Of a stretch of DNA of 64,000 nucleotides, positions 11,933-22,991 are shown piece by piece. Source of the stretch: Scenedesmus sp. ARA3 (taxonomy: Eukaryota; Chlorophyta; Chlorophyceae; Sphaeropleales; Scenedesmaceae); contig RWJK01001688.1 in the NCBI GenBank assembly GCA_004335835.1, forward strand, positions 1 through 64,000, read 5' to 3'. How positions within the stretch are numbered: the stretch's first letter is position 1; each line of letters starts with the position of its first letter. The notes below the pieces were generated by a model. It saw nothing but the letters and a program-made list of their open reading frames with translations. It searched no databases and had not been told where the DNA came from. A program made the position numbers and the translations under genes.

Positions 11933-14210
11933 CGTGTGCAGGTGCGGTCGGACTTTGGGCGCTTCTTTGCAGACAAGCGCAACGCCAAAGCGGTGTATAA
12001 GCCGAGTGCAGGCGCAGTGTTTGAGTTTGGCCACGCCATTGTGCTGGTTGGCTACAACAATGAGGAGCGCTACTGGCTGGCCAAGAACAGCTACGGCAGC
12101 AGCTGGGCAGACGGCGGCTTGTTCAGGGTGAGGGCTTATGATCTGGGTCAAGGAACAGGATCTTGAACTAGATCTAGAACCAGGTCTCGATCTTGATTTC
12201 ATCTACATTTAGAGGATAAGCCTGCAAGCAAAACAACAGTACAGAAAACACTGGTTACACTGCTTGAATACAGCAGTTATGGATGGTTTGTTTGTTGCGG
12301 AAGGTTGCCTCATGTCACACTGCCATTGACAGCAGGATATTGCCACTGCTGGGCTGCTATGTACCCGCAGGTGGCATATGGCGCGTGCTCTGTGCTGACG
12401 CCAGAGACTGGCGAAGCGTACGGCATCATCTGGACGCCCAACCAGCCTGAGGATACGCAGAAGTTGCAGCCCCTGCAGAAAGGACCCAAGCCAAACTGCT
12501 ACTACTACAAGGTGGGTGCTGAGCAGCACTACTACTAGTATTTGCATGGCATACATTGCTCCTATACCGTTGCCGACACAAGCTGAGCTGCTACTGCACC
12601 GGCACAGCCGGTGCATGTGCAGCCAATATACCTTTAACATGCAAGCCAGCAGCCGCCTATGTAGCACATGCCGCAACACGTCAACTCCCTGATCATTCCA
12701 GCGCTCCGCCTGGGATTTGTTGTAAAGATGTGTGTGTGCTTTTGTTCTCTTCACTGTGTATACACTTGCGCATGTACACACTTTCAAGTGCTCGTACCGC
12801 ATATCTTGTTCCTACAGGCCCAGCCTCGCGACTACCTGTCGCGTGTGGCCTGGCTGGAAGGCGTGCCCCTAGAACAGCTGCTGCTGGACAACGCAGCAGT
12901 CATAAAGGACCTGGACACGGCGCTTAACGGCACACAGCTGCTGCTGTGCAACCCGCAACGAGGTGGGTGCGAGTAGCTGCATGCGAGAAACGCTGCGTCC
13001 TGATGCAGGCATGGCTCCTCTAGACCTCTTGTTGAACTCAGCATGCGGCTTGGTGCTCATTGTATGATATATTGGTCTGAGTGCGCAATCGCCGGATACA
13101 CGCTGTCAGAGTTGCGTGCTTGCACCTGCTGACTCGCCTGCACCACATGCACACCTACACCACGTCGCAGGTGCCACTGCAGCTTCGGCCGCAAAAGCCG
13201 ACCCGCAACTAGAAGCCTTGATGAGGATCCAACAAGCCGTCGACACGACTGGCGTGCTTCATACATGGAGCAGGACTACAGGGGCTGGCGGCGGCTACTG
13301 CAGGTGGCCTGGGGTGCTGTGCAGGGGCGGCAGCGCAGTCGCCGCAATCAAGCTATATGAAGGTGTTGGTGTCGTAGGACTTCAGGGGAGCTTGCCATCT
13401 GCTGCTGCTGTGGCTGGGCTGGATAAGCTGGTGGAGCTGGCCTTTGTAGGACAGCCTGGGATTACTGGCACGCTGCCTGCAGACTGGTCAAATCTTACAA
13501 AGCTGCAGTACATCCAGCTGAAGGCCACCTCTCTGACAGGCAGCATCCCGGCATCTTGGGGCAATCTCGCGCAGCTGAGTATGTTGGACCTAGCCGGAAA
13601 CGCGCTCACCTCCACGCTGCCAGCTTCACTGGGCAACCTGAAGCAGCTCGACATGCTATCAGTGCGCCAGAACCAACTTGAGGGCTCCATTCCTGCGGCG
13701 CTTGGCAGCTGCAAAGCGCTCAGCACTCTCGGCTTGGGACGCAACAAGCTAAATGGCAGTCTGCCGGACACCATGCAGGGTCTGACAGCGCTGGAGCAAC
13801 TGTACGCAAATGACAATGCACTCAGCGGGGCGCTGCCCGCCTGGCTGGGAAGCTTGAATAATTTGCAGGTGCTGAATCTGGAGAACAATAAGTTCAAAGG
13901 CAGCATCCCCGCTGCTCTTGGCGGCGCAAGCAAGCTGAAGGAGCTCGGGCTGGGGCGCAACCAGCTGAGCGGCACACTACCAGATGCATGGAAGCAGCTA
14001 ACTGGGCTGCAGCAGCTCAGCGTGCTCAGCAACAACCTCACGGGCTCAGTGCCTAGCTCCTGGGGCAGCTTGAAGGCCCTGTCAGGAGTGTTCATGAGCG
14101 ACAACCCACTGCTTGGGGGTTGCCTGCCGGCTGCGTGGTTCCCGCAGCTTGGGAATTCGCCTTACAGGCAGAACGTACTGCGTGGCACCAAGATCAGCAG
14201 CTTCTGCTGA
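10564..14210 (+). CDS. Secreted papain-like cysteine protease fused to LysM and leucine-rich repeats
   Basis: Six exons: 10564-10624, 10813-11495, 11942-12127, 12371-12511, 12818-12962 and 13171-14210. Phases match at every junction and the total is 2256 nt (751 aa). Order: signal peptide (NVTAFIVLVVAATLTS); peptidase C1 domain with catalytic Cys in QQQCLTCAAFAVAA, catalytic His in FGHAIVLVGYNN, Asn in LAKNSYGSSWADGG and the C-terminal VAYGACSV strand; a LysM-like segment (YLSRVAWLEGVPLEQLLLDN); then a cap (WSRTTGAGGGYCRWPGVLC) and about ten plant-type LRRs (LxGSIPAxxGxLxxLxxLxL) to the stop. The pro-region is short. It is probably secreted or wall-associated, with LysM and LRR as glycan- or protein-binding parts. 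No transmembrane or kinase domain follows, so it is not a receptor kinase. Confidence 0.88.
11862..11941 (+). repeat. (CTG)22 tract before a 3' splice site
   Basis: Uninterrupted CTG run 11862-11929, 12 bases before the CAG acceptor at 11939-11941 of the exon carrying the catalytic His and Asn. Confidence 0.95.
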
Positions 14211-14791
14211 TCAGCCTGATCATGTCCTCATGTATGCATGCATGCAGCATGACTGCAGCATTTGTTAAAAAGACAAAATACAGCGGCTGCAGAGTCAAAG
14301 CAACCTGCGCGCAACCATGCTGATGCCGCTGAAAAGGGGTATGTGTGTGAGGCTGCAGCTGCCAGCAAGGAGCCTGACATCGGCTAGAAGATGTGTACAC
14401 ATGGGGGAGGTCTTGTTGTCACAGCGGTGTAACAAGTACATCTTTCAATGATCTTGCAACGGCATAACACGCCATTGTCTGGAGAACTGCCAGTTGTACC
14501 AGTCCAGTGCCACAGATCCAGTGAACGGCGGCCACAACACCAACCACTGGAGTAACATGATGCTGTAGTGACTTCTAGAACATATTTGTAGCAGCATCAG
14601 GGGGGTACCCGCTGCCACCTATAACCCACGCGACACAATGCATTGAACACGGCTGGCCAGCGCATGCAACCTCTGAATTATGGTACGATACAGCCAGTGG
14701 GATATGAGTCATGATAATCATATGACCAGCCAGTAGGAGTCCCTGTCCCTGGCAACAAATTGAAGATTCGTTCCTGGTGAACGTTGGCTAC
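14211..14791. other. Convergent intergenic region
   Basis: 3' flanks of the plus-strand protease-LRR gene and the minus-strand HEAT protein gene. Apart from the TGTAA at 14428 I see no gene or strong repeat. Confidence 0.5.
14428..14432 (+). terminator. TGTAA poly(A) signal of the protease-LRR gene
   Basis: TGTAA 218 bases after the stop at 14210. Confidence 0.5.
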
Positions 14792-17700
14792 TTATGCCTT
14801 CTTTGCTGCTCTGTACTGCTGCAGCTGCTGGCGGCGCTGCACTGCCAGCTGCTGCAGCTCCACAGCATGCGCCACGTCAGCGCTTCCAGCCCCAACTGCA
14901 GGTGCTGTTGCACTCCCACCAGCACCTGCCGCGCGCGCTGCTGCCTGCTGCGGCTGCAGCAGCTGTGCTGCTGCCCTCCTCTTCGCAGCCCTGTTGGTGG
15001 CAGCGCCGCCTGCTGCACCAGCCTCTGCTGCAGCAGATACTTCAGACAGCAGCTGCATCACCTTCGCTTGCGTGGCTGCTGCGCCACTTGCAACACCACC
15101 TGCCACGCCCTGCTGCTGCTGCTGCGCTGCTGCACCTCTTCTCGTGCTTGCTTTCTTGCGAGTGCCTGCAGCTGCCTTGCTCCTTGCTGCCCTGCTGTCT
15201 CGTGCTGCTGCTGCTGACTCATCTTCGCCGTCAGCATCCGCAGCTGCATCCTCTGTCTCAATTGCTGCTGCCCTGCTGCTGCTGTTGGCTGGCTTGTAGT
15301 TGCTGGCATAGGTAGTCAGCATCGACAAGGTGTCTGGGCTGCTGTGTAGTGACAGGCTGTGCTTGCTGGCCTGCACACAAAACATCAAGGAGACAAGCAT
15401 AAACCACGTTGGTGCCTAACATCTGAGCACAACTGCTAAAGCACAAGAGATGAAAGCAACAAGCGGTGACGTGCCACTCACAGCCCAGGTGCACGTGCCG
15501 CAGTGAGCTCATCACATGCATCACATAGCTTGCGCATTACATTATCATGCATTGTGCAGCATAGCAGGTGCTGCGCATCACACTGCACAGATGCCAGCTG
15601 GCCCACCACTCCTTCACGCCCACCTGCATCAGGCCCGCCAGCGTGTCCAAGCACCTGCTGCTGGGGCAGCATGCCGCCAGCAGTGCGGCAAGCGGCTGCA
15701 CAGCACGGCCCCAGCCGCCACCCTGCGCTGCTGCACCCAGAGCAGCCAGCAGGGGCAGCTGCAGCTCATCTGCTGCTAGGTCTTTGGGAGACAAGAACCC
15801 TAGCAGGTGATCCTGCACCAGCAGTAGCACCCTGCTGTGCGTGGCTGGCTGTAGCGCGTCCTCCTGCTGCTGCTGCTGCTGCTGTTGCTGGTCTGGCTGT
15901 GCATCTGAGCAGTTGAGCAGCAGGCCGAGTGCTGCCTTGATGCGCGACAGGTGCTGCTGCGCCAGCAGGCACCGCAGCATCTGCTGCATGGTGTGCGAGA
16001 CAGCCTGGCAGCATGTGACAGAGCATACACAGGATTGTGGGAAAAACAGGTGATTTGTACAGGACTGCGTGGACTGTGGCTACATTAGGAATGCAACAAC
16101 AACGCAAGCATGCCAAACATGATGATAGGGGGGCAGCACTCCATCCCAGCTGCAACTGCAGCCCTGCCAGAACACAATCTTGTGTATGTAAATATACGTC
16201 TCCTGCCACCCCATGTGGCCGCTTCTGAGGCTGCTGCTGAGCTGCTGCTGCTGCTGCTGCTGCTGCCAGGCTTACCTGCAGGTGCTCTGCTGCCAGCAGG
16301 CCTGCCGCCAGCACCTTCCAGCTCCTCGGCGCCAGCAGCAGCTTCTCACCCAGCAGCAGCACAGCATACGCGGCGGCAGCGCAGCACAGCACGTCTACAC
16401 GCCCTGCTGACTCAGCAGCTGCTGGCAGTACGGCAGCCACTGCCTCCTGCTGTTCTGGCTGCTTATCCGCTTCTTGGAAATCCATTGAAACAGTTGCTGC
16501 TGCTGCTGCTAGGCCCCGCAGCAGCAGTGCCTCCAGCTGCAGCACCAGCCCCTGGCTCTGTGCCGGCCTTGCAGCAATCAGCTGCCCGGCTGCCGTGACT
16601 GCCTGCAGCTGCAGCGCTGCCGGCGTGCTGGGATCAGCCAGCAGCGCTTCCAGGAGTGTGCTGTGCTGCTGCGAGAGGGATGGTGAGACGAGCAGCAACG
16701 GCTGCAGGGCTTGCAGTGCCAGGACCTGGTGGCAGCAGCCGCAGCAGCAGCAGTGCAACAGTGCTCATGTGATTGCCTTGCTTCCCAGCCTATTGGGCCT
16801 GGCCACCCTCACCCTCGCACTATGAAACCGGCGCACATTCTGACCTGCGTGTCCATTGAGAGCTGAAGCTTTGCCAAACACATCTGTGACGAGTGACGGA
16901 CACTCAGGGTTTCCATAAATTTCCAACACAGCAACAGCTGCTGGATGATCCCTGCAGCCCACCTTGACATGTGTGGGCACCTCAGCGCCCGCCAGCAGCT
17001 GCAGCAGCAGCGGCAGGTAGCACGCCGGCGCAGTCTCTTCCAGCAAGCCTGTTGTGAACTGTGCTGTCGAGTCCTCCAGCCACTGGCGCTCCTCTTCACC
17101 CAACATGTAGTCAAACGCGGCACCCCCAGGGTTTGACTGCAGGTCACCGGGCCCTGCTGCTGCTGCGTCCTGGGCTGCTGCTGTCTGTGCGTGGGAAGAG
17201 CTGCCATCAACCGGCTGCAGCTGTTGGGAGCTTGAGCTGCTGCTTGATGCCTGCTTGCGTGCTTTGCTCTTGGGTGCTGACGCTGAAGCATCAGTGCCAG
17301 CATCATCCTCTGCGGCAGCAGCTGAGGAGCGCAGGGTTGCTGACAGCCCCTGCCGGAAGCGCTGCTGCTCTGTTTTGTACAAGCCCGACAGGTGCTGCAC
17401 TAGCAGCAGGAACGCAACCAGCTTGGCGTTCCGCTGTGCATCTGCTGCAGCTGTTACTGCCACATCAGCAGCTCCTGTTGTTGCCTCGGCTGCTTGGCCA
17501 TGTGATGCTGTTGCTGCTGTTGCTGGTGTGATGCTGCCAGCCAACTCTTTATGCCAGCACAGCAGCAGCTCATGCAGCAGGAACTGCCTGCCGGTGTTGG
17601 CAGCACACAGCACCTGCGGCAGCAGCACAGCACAGCAACCCAGTGACACAGCGCAAGGCCTACCAGCAGATGCATTGAACATGTGCAGCTGGTTGGAAGC

Positions 17701-18687
17701 CCTTCAGCACACCATACAGCACACTGCCAGCACAAAAAAAAACGTTCAATGGTGCTGCAGGGACCATGGTTTGCAGCAGCAGGGTATCATGCATAGCTGC
17801 GCGCATGGCCTCGCACACTGCAGGGCTGACAGGAAGCTGCTGTTCCACACACTTGGCCCAGCACCGCCTTGTCACTGCAGCAATCAACAGCTGCAGCACA
17901 TGCTTGAAACGGCAGCTCACCTGTATGTAGTGCCCAAGCACCTCCACAGGCAGCTGACATGGCATTGCTGTTGCTGCTGCTGACTCAGCGTTGCAGGCTG
18001 CCAGCGACACGACCAGCCTCAGATGGTGCAGCAGCGTTGATCCCAGGCCAGCCAGCAGGCCACAGCTCGAGCCGCTGCTTGCTGCTGCTCCTGCAGCCAG
18101 CCGTGAGCCAGCGCTTGGCGCTGCCTGCGCGCTGCTGGCAGCAGCTACTGCTGCGTCCGCTGCTTTGTGCAGAATTCTCAACAGACTGGCCAGCAAGCCC
18201 TGCAGGGCGTCGGAGGTGGCTGCTGACTGCTGCTGCTGTTGCTGCTGCGCCTGCCTGTCCTGCTGCTGGCTGAACTGCTTCCCCAACTGCTCAGTGCCCT
18301 GGGCGACCACAGCATCTGCTGCCGCTGCTGCTGCTGATGCTGCTTCCCCATCATGGGCAGGCCAAGCAGCTTGATCCGCATCCACCCCTGTTGCCGCTTC
18401 ATCATGTGGTGGTGTTGCCGTAACCATTGCCACCTCCACTGGCACTCCTGCCGCTGCTTCTGCTGTTGATTCCAGCATTGCCATGTCACCTGCTGCAGCT
18501 CTGCCAGCAACAGCAGCAGCAGTAGTAGCGCTCTGCATGCAGAGGCAGCACCAGTCCAGTGCATCTGCCAGAATGGCCAGCTCACCTCGGAAGTCCTTGG
18601 GCTGCTGCTGCGGGCTGCTGCAGCCACCACACAGCTCCAGCAGCTGCACAGACAGCAGCAGCTGCGATGCCGCTTGTTGCATGCTAA

Positions 18688-18719
<32 letters not shown>

Positions 18720-19292
18720 AGCTCGCATAGCTGCACTGGAAGCTGCTGGGCTGTTAGTTGGCCCGAGGGCAAGTCTTGGGAGACTCCAGCTGCAGCGTTC
18801 AGTGCTTCGCAGACTTTCAGGAAGGCGTGGCGACGCAGCGGCTCACTGCAGCAGCTGCCAGCTGCCAGCAGGCGCTGCAGCCGGCGCAACAGCTCGCCCT
18901 GCTGCTGCTGCTCACCTTTGGAGGTTGTCCTGCCAGCTGTCGAGGTGCCTGCTGCAGCAGCTGACAGCTGCTGCCGCAGCACTGCATACACTTCAGCCTC
19001 ACTGCAGTGAGATAAGCTGGTAAGCAGCTGTCCTGCAGCGGCAGCGCCACTGCTGCTGCCGCACACTGCAGAGCAGCTGAGCGCCAGCTGCAGCGCCTGC
19101 TGCGGCTGCAGCAGCTGAGCCATGCATGGCACCAGCTGCTCTGCAGCAAGTTGGCTTGCAGGACAGTGCAGGGGGGAGTCCTGGGGGGCAGCCAGCAGGG
19201 CTGCGAGGCAAGGGAAGGTGTCAGCAACTAGCTGCTGCTGCCATTGCACTATGAAGTGCTTGTAAGATGAAGCTGGGATGGAGATGTATGTG

Positions 19293-19327
<35 letters not shown>

Positions 19328-19603
19328 ACTTGGTTGATGTGCGGCGTAGCGCTGCTGCTGCTGCTGAGCTTGTTGTGCTGCAACTGCAGCAAGCACCTCT
19401 GAAGGGTCTGACAGTAGCTGCTGCAGCAGCTGCAGCGCCTTAGCCCTGCATGCCTTGCTGCTGCCTGTCAGCTGTGCTTGCAGGGCAGAAGTCACAGCAG
19501 CGCAGCTGCTGTGCAGCTGCATGCAGCAGCTCCTGCTGTAAGTGCTGCTGCTGTGCTCGCAGGCTGCTTCTGCAGTAGTTGCCTCCTGGTGGCTGATGTC
19601 TTC

Positions 19604-19637
<34 letters not shown>

Positions 19638-20439
19638 GCAACCATGCGGCCTTGCATCATGAGGTGCAGCCACAAGCAGGGCACTGCATCAGCCAGCAGT
19701 GCCAGTGCCTTGCTCCGCACGTTTGCATCCTTGTCCCACCTTGCAGCTGACGCGAGAGCAGCCACACCTGCACTGTGCGCGTCCATTGCTGCTGCTGCCG
19801 CCGCTGCCGTATGTTGCTGTTGCGCTGCATGTGCTGCTGCATCAGCTGCTGTGCTGGCGATGGTCAGCCACAGCCTCCTGGCTGCAGCATTAGCCATCAG
19901 GGCAGCTGGAAGCAGCACAGGCAGCATTGCTGCTGCCAGCAGCGCTGTCAGCTGGCGGTGGGACATGCCGTTGCTGACGGCTTCTGCCGCTGCTGCTGTA
20001 GCTGCAGGTTCTGCTGTGATCGCCAAACTGATGAGCTCGAGCTGCAGCAGCACAGTATCTGTGTGAGACCCTGCTGCCGCTGCTGCAGCTGCTGCCGCTT
20101 CTGGCTGCTGCTGCTTGTGGGCTTGCTGCTTGGCGCGCTGACCTTGCTGCTTGTGCTGCTGCTGCTGCTCAGGAAACATTTCACCTGCCAACACGCACAG
20201 CAGCTGTGCTCCCTGCTGGGCAGTGCCGACATCCTGCAGCAGAGCCGACAGTGCCATCACAAGCATCTCTTTGACCTGTGGGCACTGCTGCTGGTGGTCC
20301 TGTAGCAGCCTGCACAGCTCCTGGCTGAGGTGGCTGCAGCTGATCTGCTGCTGCAGCAGCTGCCTGCGCCTGTACAGCAGGTGGCAGCCGTAGATGCCAG
20401 CTGCCAGCTGCAGGCAGAAGCCCGGCAGGGCAGCACCTG

Positions 20440-20475
<36 letters not shown>

Positions 20476-22103
20476 GGTTGCTCTTGCCTGGGCGCTTGGT
20501 GGAGGTTGTGATCTGCCTGCTGCTGGCAGTTGTGATGAGCGACAGGCAAGTTGCCACCAGCAGCTGCAAACAGTTGCAACAGGACAAACAGCAGGTCAGA
20601 AGCACCAGCATCTTCATGCAGCATTGTGTAGCATGATGATGAGCCGGACCATGCAGTCTGTAAGCTGCGTGCACAGCTTCACATACGGTGTGGCAGGATG
20701 ACCTGCATGAAACCAGTGACACTGTTGTTGCTGCAAGCACTCAATCTTATGTGAGGGGTCACCCGGAGACTGCTGGCAGAGCTCCATTGCTGCCGCAGCA
20801 AGTGAATCAACCTACACAGACCTAGTCTCCATTCGCTGCAGAGCTTCCACCTTCTCCTGCAAGCTCACCTTGTCGGCCCCTGCCTGGTCTTTCATGCTGC
20901 GCAGGATGCAGCTGCTCGTTGCTGCTGTTTCAGGGCCTGTTGCTGCTGCAGCTGCGCTGCCGCAGTTTCCTGCAAGCAGCCGTGAGCAGGCCAGCAGGGC
21001 CCGCAGCAGCGCAGGCAGGGCATGCTGCAGCCACTGCTGCTGCTGTGGCTGCTGCTTGGTTGCTGCTGCCTTGGTGCGGCCAGAGGGGGCAGTGGCGGGG
21101 GCCGGTGCGGCCGCTGCTGCTGTGTAGAACTGCAGATGGCGGCAGGGGTTGAGGTTGGATGTTCAAAAAGCACACAATGCATAAGCAACACGACCTAATG
21201 GCCTTGCCTGTGGCACACATTTATTCAGCAGAGTAGCAACTCAGCTGAAGTTGCTGACAGCCAACAAGATGCTATGCTTGATTGCTGTGCATCCACATGG
21301 CAACTGAAGGTCTGCAGGTCAGGGGAGTCAGCAATGGGGACCAGCATGTATGTGTGTGTTCCCACCTTGTGAGCTGAGGTTGTCAGATGGCAGGCCCAGA
21401 ACAGCAGCTGCTTCAGCCCCTCTGCATCTACTGCTGCTGCTGCTGCTGCGGTGGCAGTGCTGTCAGCAGCAGTGGTGCTTGAGTGGGGTTGCAGGATGGT
21501 TGCGTCAGCGCTGGTTGCAAGATGGCTTGCAGGAAGGGTGCTCCTGGGTGACGGAACTGCTGCTGGTGCTGCTGCTGTTGGCAGCTGTGATGATGCAGCG
21601 GCTGCTGCACCTGCTGTAGCTGCTGACTCAGCCGCTGCTGTCCATAATGTCGCTGTTGCGTGTGCGAGCTGCTTCAGCGCCTTGAAAAGCGGTGTCCCGT
21701 TGCTTTCAAGGGCTGCTGCTGCCGTGCTGTTTGCTTCAGTGCCGTCAGCAGCTGCCTGCTGCAGCGCTTCTGACATTCGCAGCAGCTGCTGGTGTGGCGC
21801 TAGCGGCAGGGATGGGGCTGTTTGCTGATGCTGCTCTGCAATTGCCAGCTGCTGGCTGTGAGCACTGGCAGTCTGCAACTCCTGGGTCCAGGACTGAAAG
21901 CACTCGAGTGCAGTAACCAGAGCATCATCATCACCATGACCTTTGTCATTATCGCGGCTGCAGGGTGGCTGTGACAGCTGCTGGTCCTCATCATCAACAT
22001 CATCATGTGGGCCCCGTGCAGTTGACCTGGGGTCCAGGCTGTGCTGTTGCAGCCAGGAGCTGTTCGCAAACTCCTGCAGACTGGAGAAGAGCACAAATCT
22101 CAT
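14792..22103 (-). CDS. Very large Gln/Ala/Leu-rich HEAT-like solenoid protein, possibly condensin-II CAP-D3-like
   Basis: Minus-strand exons with good borders: 22103-21366 (start MRFVLFSSLQEFANSSWLQQ), 21120-20869, about 20690-17921, 17613-16963, 16724-16276, 16004-15624 and 15370-14792. The product is near 1,800 aa. The main exon is a series of helical Leu/Ala repeats broken by polyQ and polyS. Several stretches fall in the order seen in condensin CAP-D3: ALPGFCLQLAAGIYGCHLLY, LCRLLQDHQQQCPQVKEM, AARWDKDANVRSKALALLAD and KALQLLQQLLSDP. I could not find the conserved Cnd1 block nearer the C-terminus, so a different HEAT/ARM scaffold is possible. The frame changes near 20,560, so an undetected intron or frameshift is likely there. 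The C-terminus is basic and Ala/Gln-rich, with an acidic patch (ETEDAAADADGEDES). Confidence 0.6.
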
Positions 22104-22991
22104 GTTTCAAGCGGGCGCTTGGCAGCTAGAAGCTGATCCTGCAGGTGAGTCATGTGCAGACTGTTGTGCCTGTGCCCTTGCTTATCCTTTCTGTCAGGAG
22201 GTAGCGAGCTACTGCGCACGGACTGACTAGAGCAATATACTTACAGCATTACACTGGGCAGCCATAACTTCAACAAAGAAAGCATGTTGCCTGCTATTCA
22301 AGTTGTGTCATTTTGCTGTGCAGGTCTCAAGCCAAGCACAGAGGCCCGTTCCCAGACAAAATGCTGAACTTGCGGCGCGAGGAGCTCATACAGAGCTGCG
22401 AGATCAGCCAGAGAGAGCTGCCTTTGCGTGCGCTTTCGCTGTCTTGCACAGGTGACCCACTCATATATTCATTGCTACCCGCTACCCGTTTTCTTATACA
22501 AGCATCCTTCTGCACAGTTGTGCGGTCGCCCGTTCTTTCTGGGTACACCTGCAGCTGTTCCAGCTTCGCCACTGTTCTTTGCTGTGAGCAGGCTTCGATT
22601 GGCTGCAGCCCCGGACAGCTCGGACGTCCTGAGAGCACTCTACTTTCGCTTCAGCCAGCTTCAGCAGGACCAGTGCGATAGCAGGTGCGTCAGGCGTTCA
22701 AGTGCCCTTCCCTGTCTTCCGGGGGCCTTGCTGTCGAAGCAGCATGTCACCTGGGCCGATCCTCACTCTCGCTCGCGCTGCATGATGTTGCGAATGGGTT
22801 CAAGTTGCTTGCGGGCAGCGGCAGTGATCTTGCTGCCTGCAAGCCCTTTGTCACTGGCTGGATGCGTGTCTCTTCCACCAGCCTCCCGCGTGCCACAATG
22901 AAGCGTCGCGGCCCACCACATCATCTCAACATTGCTGCAATATGGTGTTTGCTGGCTCGGCGGTGATCTGCTGCTCTGCTGCCCTGTAGGC
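22104..22991 (+). promoter_or_regulatory. Divergent promoter and 5' leader of the bZIP gene
   Basis: Between the divergent HEAT-protein start at 22103 and the first clear bZIP exon at 22990. It contains several donor/acceptor-like sites (GTGAGTC at 22144, TGCAG before 22324, CTGTAG before 22990) and a short open segment from 22361. It probably holds the shared promoter and one or more 5'UTR or short coding exons; I could not fix them. Confidence 0.35.

Noticed and set aside
18483..20393. Many plus-strand Cys/Ser/Leu-rich frames
   Set aside because: Antisense of the CAG/CTG-rich HEAT protein exon.
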